64,000 bases of DNA from Elgaria multicarinata webbii (GCF_023053635.1 NC_086180.1:35640947-35704946); one strand, 5' to 3'; positions 36,552 to 47,052 are shown, counted from the first letter of the stretch. Made by a program: numbers and translations. Notes: a model not told the origin generated them from the sequence alone.

Positions 36552-37618
36552 TGAGGTATAAGAGACTTTTGGAATAATGAGGAGGGAGCATGTTGTGAAG
36601 GGTGCATTGCTGTGACAGTGGAGAAAGTGCAGGAAGAGATCTAAAGGATAGAAAAGAAGTTAATCTTGAATCCAATTAAGGCCAAGTTGTAAATCATTAT
36701 TGAAGATATTTAAGCAAACTTTTCCCCCCATGAATCTATATTTGTTGGAGTCAAACAGAAGCAGTATGAAGACAGAATAAGCAACACTGTGAAGACTCAT
36801 ACCTCTGAACATATGTGAATAAACGAATTAAACCCAAAACTGATATTAGATCCCAGAGACCAGGAACAGCATCTAAAGGGTATTTGTCACTCCTGTATTA
36901 CTAATATACTTACACAGGAGTGCTATACCACAAGACCTGGCTATGAATACAAACCACACAGCCAGAAAGATAAGAAGCTTAAACAAAGGTAAGGAGCTTA
37001 AACAAAGAGAATTAAAGAAGCTAAAGGACACCAGTCAATCATACAGTTTTCAAAATAGGCAAGACATTTTTTAGTGGAGGAAGTGACTCATGCTACCAGT
37101 TTGCATGCAGAAACTACGCTTGGACACGTTGTGAAAAACGTTATCAAAGGAGAACATGGTTCTCATCAGTAAACTTAGTTAAAGGAGATCTGAAGGGTTA
37201 TAATCTTTCCAGATACAAGAAACCATTTCTGACTGCCAGAAATTGCTTAGCACGCTGAAAATAATTCAAAACTAACCTATGTGGCTAATAGTACACTTGC
37301 ATTTTTTACTCACAGGAACACACAATCTTTCTTTTCTCACTTACTGAGAATTCACTAAGATTGTCGAGGACAAAGAATGATGTGGGACATGTTTTGTAAA
37401 TAGTTTTGCTAAGAGGGGAGGAATGAAGGGTTTTAGTCTCTAGAATGTCCACCGGGGTGATACAGTAATACGCCTAATGAATCAAAGCTTTCTCCATGAG
37501 GCTTAGGACCCTACTGAACAGCTTACATACTCTGAATTGTTTTGTGCCTTTACAGAACTATCACACAAATGCCTTCATATGTTAAAAGCACGCATGACAA
37601 GGTTTTCAGGAGGAGCTT
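36552..37618. other. Intergenic stretch, nothing recognised
   Basis: About 1 kb of A-rich sequence without recognisable repeats. It ends at the target duplication of the large element that follows. Confidence 0.4.
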
Positions 37619-37741
37619 TATGTAATTGGGTGACCATATCACCGGATTTGCCCGGACATGTCTGGGAATTGGGGGCAAAAACCGGGTCCGGGGGGAAAAC
37701 CTTGAATTTGCCCCCAAATCCGGAAAAATTGCCTTACCTGG

Positions 37742-38215
37742 GAGGCTAGAAAGGCCCGTTTTCAGCACTTCCGGGTACAGGCTTTTCCAGTGTCTCCCAT
37801 GGCACATCTGGGCTCTTGCTGGGTCATCGCCATGGCGACAACTCAGAAGGAACCCAGATGGGGCCTGGGCGAGGCTGGAGAGTCCCATTTCTGGAAGTGA
37901 CGGAAACGGGCCTTTCCAGCCTCTTCCACAGTGCATCCGGGGTTCTGCTGCCTCGTCGCCACAGCGACAACACAGCAGAAGCCCAGATCACTGCTCTGGG
38001 GAGGCTGGAAAGGCCCATTTTCGTCACTTCCGGAAACAGCCTTTCTAGCCCCGCCCATGGCACATCCAGGCTCCTGCTGGGTCGTCACCATGGCGATGAC
38101 CCAGTAGGAACCCGGATGGGGCCTGGGCGAGGCTGGAGAAGCCTGTTTCTGGAAGTGACGAAAACGGGCCTTTCCAGCCTCTCCCACAGCCCGTCCGGGG
38201 TTCTGCTGCTTTAAG
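37742..38215 (+). repeat. 129-bp GC-rich tandem array, 258-bp higher-order period
   Basis: Four units start with GAGGCTGG/GAGGCTAG at 37742, 37871, 38001 and 38129 (spacing 129, 130, 128; the last is partial). Units 1 and 3 resemble each other most, as do 2 and 4, so the true period is a dimer. Units 1 and 3 carry CACTTCCGG, units 2 and 4 carry the reverse-type GGAAGTGACG. Units 1-3 carry an imperfect palindrome around GCCATGGCGA or CGCCACAGCG. Open frames of 128-140 codons over it are repeat-driven. Confidence 0.85.
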
Positions 38216-39231
38216 AGAAGCGAGCACACGTTGGAGCCGCTGCCAGTTCACCATGTGAGTAAGTGAGGGAGACTGGGTGGGCTGTGTTTTGTCCTGAATG
38301 AGTGTGGGCAGCCAGGATTATATAAATGTAGTCCTTTAACATCACGGCCACTGATGAGGGAAGAAACGTTTAGCTCTACATATATTTTGAAATCACTTTG
38401 TTATATGTTTAGTTGTCTTGTATCATCTCACGCATTTTGCCTCTTTAGAGGAGGAAGACATGGTGGGGAGTGGAAATATGATGTGGGAGCGCACGCGGGC
38501 GCCCTTGCAGTGGCAGCGCCGGGGGTGGTGGAGGGGGGCAAGCCCCCCCAAACAAGGAGCTTGCCACCCCAGTTGCATACTCCTGTTATAAGGGCTTGCA
38601 TTCTGGGACCGCTGAGAAGACAGTGGGGACAAGGGGTTAATTTTTTCCAAGCCAGTTCTCCCCTCCCCCACCTCATTGTCATGGCGATTAATGTGGCTTG
38701 TTTTAGGAAGAAGGGGGGGGGCAGGGTGGGAAGGTTAGGAAGGAATGAGTGTGCGCGCGCACGCACAAGAGCAAAGAGGGGAGCGAGCATGTGCCGGGCA
38801 GGCTAGGCTGAGGCTTCCTAAAGAAAGAGCAGCCTCACTGCCGGTTGCTGATCTCCTTTGTTCATTTCTGGGCGGGTAGGGGATCATGGGTAGGGGATCA
38901 TCTCCCTCAAAACCTATTCCCATCAGAGCCCAATAGATTCATGTAAAAATCTTTTCATAGGGTTGTGACTAAATAGGCAATACATTTAAGTCTCTGCTGC
39001 TGTGTTGGGCTTGTGTGTGTGTGTGTGTGTGATTTAAAGATTAAGAAATTCTTGTGTGTGTGTTTGGGCTTAGAATCCATTTTGTTTTGCTGTATAATGC
39101 ATCTCAATTATATTGTGAACATGTGGTTTTAAAAAATCCTTCCTTTCCTTTTCGTGGTGCAAGTTAACACATATTCATGGCTAAATTCCTCCTGTTTGAT
39201 GGCCCACTTCTTTTTTTCCTTTAAACATTTG

Positions 39232-39513
39232 ATTACGTAACCCAAACTCTCTCCCTTGCAGTCATTGACTCTTATTTGCCTGCTACCTCACTTTGCCTAT
39301 GTGTAAAATGGGTTCCCTGGTCTCCCATCTCGCTTTAACTTAAATGTCGGAGAAGTGGTCTTGTCTATAAATGCCTTTCTCTGTGTTGTGACACTGCTCT
39401 CTATTGGTTCTGGGAAGATACTATGCTGCAACTACGTCACCCAAACACGTTCTCTCTTGCAGTCATTGACTCTTATTTGCCTGCTGCCTGAGTTTGCCTG
39501 TTTGTGAAATGGG
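39232..39513 (+). repeat. Direct duplication of about 85 bp
   Basis: 39232-39312 and 39431-39513 share 'TTGCAGTCATTGACTCTTAT' followed by 'TTGCCTGCT' and 'AAATGGG', about 200 bp apart. The copies differ at roughly one base in eight. Both contain a pyrimidine tract ending in TTGCAG that looks like a splice acceptor. Confidence 0.8.
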
Positions 39514-40030
39514 CTTCTTCCCTTCCCGCATCCCTTTGCTTTCACCACTTGCTCTGTTATCCCCACCTGCCTTGGGAAAGAGCTGCTGCTCTGTTTTAAT
39601 TACATTTTCCTGTGTATGGTTTTAGGAAAGTTCAGAAATGTCCTGTTCTGTTCTTCTGCCAGTGTTGGATTGGTGCCTGCCAAGCCACAGATCCCTGTGC
39701 ACAGCAGGAAGCTGCATCCAAACAACTTTATGCAAGGATCTATGCATACACACACATCAGTGCTAGATCAGGGAGCCCAGAGAGTGAAGTTCAGAAAGAT
39801 GGGGTCAAGCTCAAGAAGCATGAGAAACACTATTCTAGGCAAAATCAAGTATAAATCAAAGGTGAAAAATATTCTGGAACATCATATATAAAACCAATGA
39901 ATGAAATATAATGCAGTATGCTGTGAAAACACATGTGCAATGAACTTCACATTAAGATGTTATGTATAACAGGTTTGTCTTAATTGTGTACTGTGAAATT
40001 AGACATGTGACCAAGGCCATGTTTGGGTGG

Positions 40031-40212
40031 GCACGCCCCTTTGGGGGCTGGGCATGTTGGTGGGCACACCCCTTTGGGGGCTGGGCATGTTGGTGGGCAC
40101 ACCCCTTTGGGGGCTGGGCATGTTGGTGGGCACGCCCCTTTGGGGGCTGGGCATGTTGGTGGGCATGCCCCTTTGGGGGCTGGGCATGTTGGTGGGCACG
40201 CCCCCTTGGGGC
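40031..40212 (+). repeat. 33-bp minisatellite, about 5.5 copies
   Basis: Units begin GCACGCCCC or GCACACCCC at 40031, 40064, 40097, 40130, 40163 and 40196 (partial), each containing TTTGGGGGCTGGGCATG. Because 33 is a multiple of three, several frames stay open on both strands (85-106 codons). These are not genes. Confidence 0.95.
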
Positions 40213-40264
40213 AGCCATGTTGTCCTCCTTTTTGGTTTCCAAAATATGGTCACCCTATATGTAA

Positions 40265-41966
40265 GGACATCAGTACGCTTGTAGGGACCCTTTTCATGGC
40301 CACCAAACATACAGCAGACAAGGGTTGTAGCAAGTGGGGGTGACGGTAGCCATGCAGCCCCTCTATGTGGTTTTGATGCATGAAGGTGGTTGTCTGAACT
40401 CCCCTAATGAGAGGAACTGTTAGGCCTAATCTTGCCCCACCCCACCCTAGAACTGTTGTATAAGCTAACATTTATTAACTGATGCAAATAAATATGAAAC
40501 TTTAAAAATGACCCAATATGCTGCATGAGGAGCTAAATTTAGACAGGATGGTGTAGACAACAATGGAGTAGGCTGTAGAGGTAATAATTAGAATGCCTAG
40601 ACCCTGATTTTCTCCTTTTGATGTTAATCTGACATTACTGAATCTAATTCATATTGTTATGTTATATGCCATACTGTGAAGGCTTATGTTTTTACAATAC
40701 ATTGCTGACCGAGTTAAAAGAATATTAACTTACAACCACATTTTCATAAAGCAGTTTTGTATCCTTTGATGATGATACCCTAGTGCATTATTTGCTTCCT
40801 TTCAGCCATGCACTGGTTTCTGTTATTCAAGTATGAGAATTTAGGTACTTTCTATTTATAATGAACAGAAAGTACTTGCTGAAAAAGTCACAAAGTCAAC
40901 AAATTATTCTTAACCCAGTCTTGGTCTTCATAGTAATATCAGTCCCGAATATGACTGACAGATGCATTGCACAAGACTCATTCTAGACCGTGCATAAGTC
41001 CATGGGGTAAAAATTCTTCCTAGCAAATCCATTACATGTTCCTTGCCTTAATTAGATGTTGGATGGCAGTCTAAAATTGTGTTTCCTTTTGCCTTGGCAT
41101 TCACAAATATTACATTAGTGCTAGGACAGCATTTCGACATAAATCACTCCCAGCATTTATTTTTGGTTTGCCTTACACAACGGTAACCAAGCATAACACC
41201 AACCACGCTGAGGCACCTACGACAACAAGTCCCCATAGCAAGCTACTATACCACAGCAGTTCTTGAAAAAAAATTCAGGTATTCCAGTATCAATTCTGAG
41301 TTTAATCAAGTGTTTATATGCCAGAATAAACTTTGCTTGAATAACCATGCTGGTAAACAGAAGTCAATTCACTAAGTTAATAAAAAATCTAACCACTACT
41401 TTGGTTTTACTAAAGCATAAGAAAGTGTCACGCAGACTTACCCATCTACCAACCACAAGTACAGGTTGCAGTATAGCCTGTAGGTACGCATGCTGACGTC
41501 CTGATGATTTCTAAGGGACTTAAGCTTGTGAAACTATGAAATCAATTAAAGACATTCCAAAACCCAGACACCATCCCCAATGTGTAAGATTTTAAGCTTG
41601 GAAGTGAAAATGCCTGGGATTTAAAGCCACAGTGAATTTATAGTGTTATTTTCGATGGGAATATGTAACACACTCGCACTTATTGAAATAGATATTTAGC
41701 CACATATTGGCAATAATATGTTGCACTGTTTCGCTTTCCAGGTTATGTAGTGCAATCCTAAACATATCTATTTAGAAGTAAATCCCATTGGGCTCAATGA
41801 AGGTTATACCCCAGCAAGCCCCCAAACAGATGTTCTGTAAGTACATAGTCTGCAGCTACTTATCAGTTTGTCTTTACTTAATGAAAGGTGCAGGGGGAGC
41901 ATCTTAATCCGAAATGCTGTATGTGGGGAAGGAAGGCTTATGTCTTAACTCCAGAGCACAATCCAA
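40265..41966. other. Intergenic stretch, mostly unrecognised
   Basis: No gene. About 41750-41815 carries the squamate interspersed words 'AAGTAAATCCCATTGGGC'. Nothing else recognised. Confidence 0.4.
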
Positions 41967-42670
41967 GGGCCTTGCTAGACCTGCCGGATAAGCTGGCAGG
42001 GAGGAGGGGCGACGGCGCGCTAGAGCTAGCTAGCGCCATCGCTGGCTACTAGACGCACGACGCGACGGGGCAACGGGAAGCCCCGTAGCGTCAGCCATTT
42101 TTTTTTGTTTAAAGCCCCCCTGCCCCTGATTCCCCCCAATGCCCGATGACCCCCTCCTCCCTCCCTCGCCCTACCCCCATTCCCGATGGCCGATGCCCGG
42201 CCTTGTCCCCCCCGCGTCATCCCCGATGCCTGGCTTCCCCCCCCCCGCGCCATCCCCGATGCCCTGTCCCCGGCTCTACTTCCCTGGCCCCCGATACCCG
42301 CTCTCCTTCCCTGGCCCCCGTCCCCGATGCCCAGCCTTCTCCCCCCCCTCTCCTGGCGGGTCCGGCCTTCCCCCCCGCCCCTCTCTCCCCCCCTGGCCCG
42401 ATGGGCACAGCGCTCGTATGAGCACTGTGCCCAGTCTGTGCCTTTTCCCGGCTACTCGCGAGAAAGTGAGCAGCCACAAAAAGCCACGGACCCTGCTAGA
42501 TGTTCCACAGCCCTGGCCTCAGGCCAAGGCTGCAGAAAAGCAGGGCCATAAGCGAATTCGCTTATGCCGGCTTAAGGCAGGTTTTAGCGCAGCCTGACCC
42601 CGGATTCCCCTGTGCGTCATCTGGATGCACAGGAGGGAAACCGGGCCTCACAACTGGTCTAGCAAGGCCC
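41967..42670. mobile_element. 704-bp C-rich Harbinger-like MITE, CAA target duplication
   Basis: The perfect 15-bp inverted ends are GGGCCTTGCTAGACC (41967-41981) and its complement (42656-42670). CAA flanks both ends (41964-41966 and 42671-42673). The 3-bp duplication and GGG start fit PIF/Harbinger. The interior is CpG-rich near the left end (GACGGCGCGC, GACGCACGACGCGAC) and then a long C-rich plus-strand tract at about 42100-42410. No transposase is present. Open frames of up to 152 codons across the C-rich tract are proline-rich artefacts. It lies 477 bp beyond the PRDM5 stop codon, downstream in the gene's direction. Confidence 0.8.
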
Positions 42671-42673
42671 CAA

Positions 42674-43146
42674 GTCTAAATCACCACCACCACCACCACC
42701 GCTGCAAACATACATGGCCAGAATGCCAACAAAAAGCTTTGTTATTGGGATTTGTACCTGCATGCTACCTATTTAAAGAATGCCTGTTTTGACCCTAAAT
42801 GCACTAAAGGCTGCAGCTTAAGTTAGCGATTGATTTCATCACATGGGGGGCGGCATATCCAGAAAGGAATCTTAACGACGACAGGTTGAGGACAGATTTT
42901 AATGACAATTTGTCCATCTAAACTGATCTTGTAAATTTACCCTTAACTTTAATCATTTCAATTCTAACCTCATTTAATTTCATAGACATTTTGAAGTCTG
43001 AACAAAAATACAAGGCAACATGAAAAAAGTGATTATGTGAACACAAAGGTGTTGTTTTGTGTCTTGTGTTCACCAATCAGGTGCGAAATCTGGTATTTAT
43101 ATGTCTCAAAAGGGAACACGAGGCACTTCTCTTGCAGAAGCCAAAG
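42674..43146 (-). other. PRDM5: PRDM5 3' UTR and flank
   Basis: Sequence directly downstream of the PRDM5 stop codon on the minus strand. No AATAAA was found close by, but ATTAAA (minus strand) occurs at 42978-42973, 42953-42948 and 42903-42898, about 170-245 bp past the stop. The 3' UTR may therefore be short, ending before the Harbinger-like element at 42670. The true cleavage site cannot be read from sequence alone. Confidence 0.45.
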
Positions 43147-43311
43147 TTAGCTGTCAGTTTCTCCATGGACATTTTCCATATGCACTTTGAGGTAGTCGTT
43201 TCTTGTAAACTTTTTGTGGCATAGCTGGCACTCAGCCATGGGGCGGTTGGGATTGTGAGTCAGCTTGTGCCGGATCAGCATTTTCTTCAGGCTGAATGAT
43301 AAGTCACAAAC
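43147..43311 (-). CDS. PRDM5: PRDM5 terminal coding exon (last zinc fingers, stop)
   Basis: Encodes 54 residues and TAA, in phase 0 from the previous exon. The acceptor is a pyrimidine-rich tract ending TTTTAG just above 43311. It starts with [19 protein letters not shown], which completes a C2H2 finger whose first cysteine comes from the previous exon (C-D|V-C...H...H). It then has a linker NPNRPMAE and the last finger '[20 protein letters not shown]' plus VH (C-x2-C-x12-H-x4-H), ending GETDS. From memory this closely matches the C-terminus of vertebrate PRDM5 (DYLKVHMDNIHG type). PRDM5 is a nuclear PR-domain zinc-finger protein that binds DNA and acts mainly in transcriptional control, including extracellular-matrix genes. 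No lesion seen. Confidence 0.88.
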   Translation of the reverse strand, partial: VCDLSFSLKKMLIRHKLTHNPNRPMAECQLCHKKFTRNDYLKVHMENVHGETDS

Positions 43312-43905
43312 CTAAAACACAGATAAAAAGACAAAACAAAAAAAAACACCAAAATGAACCCATTGAATTGTCTGAATAGATTTCTCATAAGTAGATATTC
43401 AAGCACTCAAAGTTATGCATAAACTCAGATGAGGAAGAAGGCAATCATATTTTCTCATTTTTGAAATGAGGAAATATTGGTAGCTTTCCTAATCATATAA
43501 TGATGCTTTAACTAAATTGCTGCAGACAACAGCTTGCACCATGGTAGGTAAAACAGCAACCTCCTTTTCCTGCAGATGTGGGCAGTTTTATGGGACCATA
43601 TGGTGGATTGCAAAGGGTCTGGAGGAGGTAACCAACATTTCACTCTTTTGCTCATCCCCATAAATGTCAACAAGTCACTATCTCAGCTTCAACTCCCCAT
43701 CTATAAAATGGAAACAACATTAACTGTAAGGCACTAGGAAGGTGTGCTTATGAAACCAGGGCCTCTAGCAGCTAGCCTCTAGCAAAGCCTCGTATTTAAC
43801 AGCTCACCTGGTCACCACAGGCAATCAGGAATTTGACCCTCTCCTATCAGTGTCAGAATCAGACTGCAGCAACGTGTTGAAAAGGTAAGCTCCGTGCCTA
43901 ATGGG

Positions 43906-44165
43906 AATCATAGAATCCTAGAGTAGTAGAGTTGGAAGGGGCCTATAAGGCCATCGAATCCAACCTCCTGCTCAGTGCAGGAATCCACCTTAAAGCATAC
44001 CTGATAAATGGCTGTCCAGCTGCTTCTTGAAGGCCTCTAGTGTGGGAGAGCCCACAACCTCCCTAGATAATTGGTTCCGTTGTCATACTGCTCTAACAAT
44101 CAGGAAGTTTTTTCTGATGTCCAGCTGGAATCTGGCTTCCTGTAACTTGAGTCCACTGATCTACC
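43906..44165 (-). mobile_element. CR1 LINE, 3' end, in intron
   Basis: 'AGAGTAGTAGAGTTGGAAGG', 'CTCAGTGCAGGAATCCACC', 'CCAGCTGCTTCTTGAAGGCC', 'GTCATACTGCTCTAAC', 'GATGTCCAGCTGGAATCTGG'. Minus strand, the same orientation as PRDM5. Confidence 0.85.
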
Positions 44166-44769
44166 CAGTGAGTTCAGCTAGGAAATAACTATTAGCCTCT
44201 CAAGTCCCAAATACCCAATTCAATGGGACAAATTGACTCTGGGCTGGAGGCTTAACAGGTGTGATTAAATGCCACAGGTGGCTCCATAATCAAAATTAAC
44301 TAAAAACATTTCTCCATAATTCAGGAGAAGTGAGGTAGAAAGCATGTTTAGCAGCACAGTTAAGCTTAAAATTGTGCACTTTGGGTTAAAAATATGAAAC
44401 ATGTTATACACTGACCCGTACTAAACAGTTTATGATATGGATCCCAGTAAACAGTGCCTCTCCAGGGGACAGGAGACTGACAAATGTGTTACTTTATCTT
44501 TCAGTCTACAGTCCAGGAAAAACATTCTTAGCATATTATTATATATTCATGCGATGAATAACACTCAATGTGATCTTTAGCAAGGTCTACATCCCGAAAT
44601 ATTGGAAAAAAGTGGTATACCTGCAGCAATCATGTAGGTTTTTGTTTTTTGTTTATGGCATAATTACAATTTATTTTACTGAGGGCTGGCCCTGCAATGC
44701 AGTAAGGTGAAGCGATGCATTTAAGGCAAAACCAGCAAGGGAGGATATAACACCAACAGCGCTTTGTGT

Positions 44770-46360
44770 GGTTACCCACACCTTTAGTACCATGTACGCT
44801 GTGAGTTGTCACCGCATCACTTCTGGTACAATGCTTTGTTTGGCTGCCTGACACTGTCAAGCATACCGCCACCCTGCCAAAAATATCCAAAATACGTATG
44901 AAGGAATAAGGAACTAGGTGTGCGCGCACTACAGCTAGTGTCGGGTAGTGGCTAAGGTGTTGGACTGGGAGTCAGGAGATCCGGGTTCTAGTCCCCACTC
45001 GGCCATGGAAACCCACTAGATGACTTTGGGCCAGTCACATACTCTCAGCCCAACCTACCTCACAGAGTTGTTGTTGTGAGGATAACATGAAGAGGAGGAG
45101 GGTTATGTACGCCACCTTGGGTTCCTTGGAGGAAAAAGGTGGGATTTAAATGTAATAAATAAATAAAAATAAATAAACTAATCTTTGGACCACCCAAAAT
45201 CATATACCCAAATCTCAGAGATAGAAGCCTTTACATGATGCCACAGGCTTCTATCCCAACCCTTCACTGGAGCACAAGACACTGTAAGGTATGGCACCCC
45301 ATACCAATGACATAAAATGTACTAAAAATGAATAAGGAATTAGGTGAACACACCCGACAATAAACTTCAGACAACCCCAATAATACATCCAAACCTTTGG
45401 AGCAGTGGCCTTTCAAGACCTCACAGCAATGCATCTGGCCCAACTTGTTGTTTGGGCTCAAGACACTTTCAAACATGATGCCCCCATGGCAATAATACCC
45501 AATATATGTCAAAATTGATAGGGTACTGGAGGTTGCTCCCCACAATAAACGTTAAGCCATCACAGACCATACACTCAAGCCCACAAGGGAGCAGCCTCTA
45601 CAAGGTGGCATACCATCTCTTCCACGCCCATCCTTTGTTTGGGTGCCAATCAAGCATACTGCCACCATGCCAACAATAGCCAAAATATGAATAAGGAACT
45701 CTGGGGGTACACATTCCAAGCTAAACTTTGGACCACCCCAAATAATATACCCAAACTTCACGGAGGATGGACTCTACAAGACACCACAGCCTTGCATCCA
45801 GCCTAACGTTTGGTGGGGTCCAAGACACTGTGAGGGATAGCACCCCCATGCCAATAATACCCAATGTATATAGAAAGAAATGGATAGAGAACTGGAGGTG
45901 TGCAATCCACAATAAGCTGTGGGACACCCTAAATCTTATACCCAAACCTCCAGTGGAGTGTCCTCTACAAGCTGGCATATCATTGACAATGCTAAGTTTG
46001 TGAGTCAAGCAGTGTGAATTGCATGAACTCTTGTGCCAATTATTCCCGAAGTACTCAAAAATGAAAAAGGCACTGTGGATGTTCACCCTAAACAAAGCTC
46101 AGGACAACCATAAATGATGTATACAAGCGTCCAGGAGAGTGGCGTCTATGACACACCACAGTTGGGTCAGAAGACCCTGTCAAGTGTGGCACTCCTATGC
46201 TGATGATGCAGAATATATGTAAAAATGGATGCAGTACTGGATACGCCCCAAGCCATTCACTGAAATTGCCAGAAGAGTGTGCTCTGTGAGTGGCATACCA
46301 TCACATCCTGCCCTGTTGTTCATTAGGGCACAGTACATTGTCAAAGGCAGGGACCCCCAC
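44770..46360. repeat. Degenerate tandem array of about 183-bp units
   Basis: A recurring block 'GACCACCC...ATATACCCAAAC' occurs near 45188, 45372, 45556, 45731, 45922 and 46104 (spacings about 184, 184, 175, 191, 182), with decayed units on both sides. Each unit also repeats words such as 'CCCATGCCAATAATACCCAA', 'AAGACACTGT' and 'GGAACTGGAGGTGTGC'. A Sauria SINE interrupts it at 44934-45178. There are about seven units once the SINE is subtracted. I do not recognise the family. The 183-bp period (61 codons) makes minus-strand open frames with repeated peptide patterns; these are artefacts. Confidence 0.8.
44934..45178 (+). mobile_element. Sauria SINE, near full length
   Basis: tRNA-like head with an A box near 44946 (TAGTGGCTAAGG) and a B box near 44993 (GGGTTCTAGTCC). 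The body reads 'CATGGAAACCCACTAGATG', 'GGGCCAGTCACATACTCTCA', 'CCCAACCTACCTCACAGAG', 'GTTGTTGTTGTGAGGATAAC', 'TATGTACGCCACCTTGGG', with an AAATAAATAAAA tail. The 3' part resembles a BovB/RTE end, as known for this lepidosaur SINE. It sits inside the 183-bp array. A short ACTA on both sides may be part of its target duplication. Confidence 0.88.
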
Positions 46361-47052
46361 ACTCAGTCTTTGAGTAATATGACCTCATTCTTTGCTGGGA
46401 AAGGTAACATGTTAGCATTTGAGCTGTGATGTATTCCCTGAAGTCACAGCTGCATTTCTGACACTGGTAGAAGCCGCACACCATATCCCTGGCAATACCA
46501 TGGAGCTACTTGGAAGGTTTGTACTTCTGTATGTTAAAACCAGTGAATTGTGCAAAGTCAGTGAGGCAAAGCAGCATCTGTTTTCAAGAAGGCCACAATT
46601 CCTGGAGAATATTCCACCAACACAGATGTGTGTTGTTTGAGAGACAACTGTCTCGGTGGAAAATATTCTTTGTTCCAGTGTTTAAAAAGGTTTCCTCCTC
46701 TGCCAAGTAGTTTTGCTTTCCCCACTATTGTTCTATGATGGGTACTCTCTGACCAATCACCAGAGCCTATTTCAGAAGATCATGTGTTTGCATGTAGAGG
46801 CTTAATGCATTCACAATTATCTACTAAGCTGATTACCAGATAAGGGCACTGAATCAGCTGGTCATTATCACCCATACTCTCTGCAGTGCACCATTCAGTT
46901 GTATGGAGAACCTCCATGAATACAAGTGGCTCTCCTCAGTCATTGCCCACCATGAGTAGATTGCTATGGCAACATGCAAGGAGGAGGCGGTCTTGTACAC
47001 TTTCCCTCCTCGTGTGTTTGATCTACCCAGGTAAGAGAATGCCTGAATAGGG

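Larger units (their letters stand above)
37626..40257. mobile_element. 2.6-kb hAT-like non-autonomous element with TIRs and TSD
   Basis: The left end TTGGGTGACCATAT (37626-37639) and the right end, complement TAGGGTGACCATAT (40244-40257), are inverted with one mismatch. TATGTAA lies directly outside both ends (37619-37625 and 40258-40264). A TIR of the form TAGGG plus a 7-8-bp duplication fits the hAT superfamily. The interior has no transposase that I can recognise. It holds a 129-bp tandem array (37742-38215), GC-rich non-repetitive sequence, an 85-bp direct duplication and a 33-bp minisatellite. The interior could instead be a composite of several repeats trapped between two related ends. 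Confidence 0.65.

Noticed and set aside
37619-37639. An 8-bp rather than 7-bp target duplication for the 2.6-kb element
   Set aside because: Only TATGTAA matches in register on both sides; the eighth base differs whichever boundary is chosen, so only 7 bp are claimed.
37626-38235. Possible CpG-island promoter with 128-140-codon frames
   Set aside because: The sequence is a tandem array inside an element with inverted ends and a target duplication; no splice or domain evidence for a gene.
38354-38806. 150-codon frame
   Set aside because: GC-rich, no domain, and overlapping open frames on the other strand; within the 2.6-kb element.
40031-40212. CRISPR-like regular repeats
   Set aside because: The units are contiguous without distinct spacers and the genome is vertebrate; it is a minisatellite.
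39952-40343. Several 85-106-codon frames on both strands with an 11-residue repeat
   Set aside because: Driven by the 33-bp minisatellite; open in several frames at once, which is not protein selection.
42139-42597. 152-codon proline-rich frame
   Set aside because: Lies wholly inside the C-rich Harbinger-like element; composition alone explains it.
44934-45010. tRNA gene (A and B boxes present)
   Set aside because: The sequence continues into the SINE body and AAATA tail; it is a tRNA-derived SINE head, not a functional tRNA.
45264-46095. Minus-strand frames of 69-124 codons with similar peptide patterns, looking like a repeated protein family
   Set aside because: The 183-bp unit is a multiple of three, so similar peptides arise from the DNA repeat; frames are broken between units.
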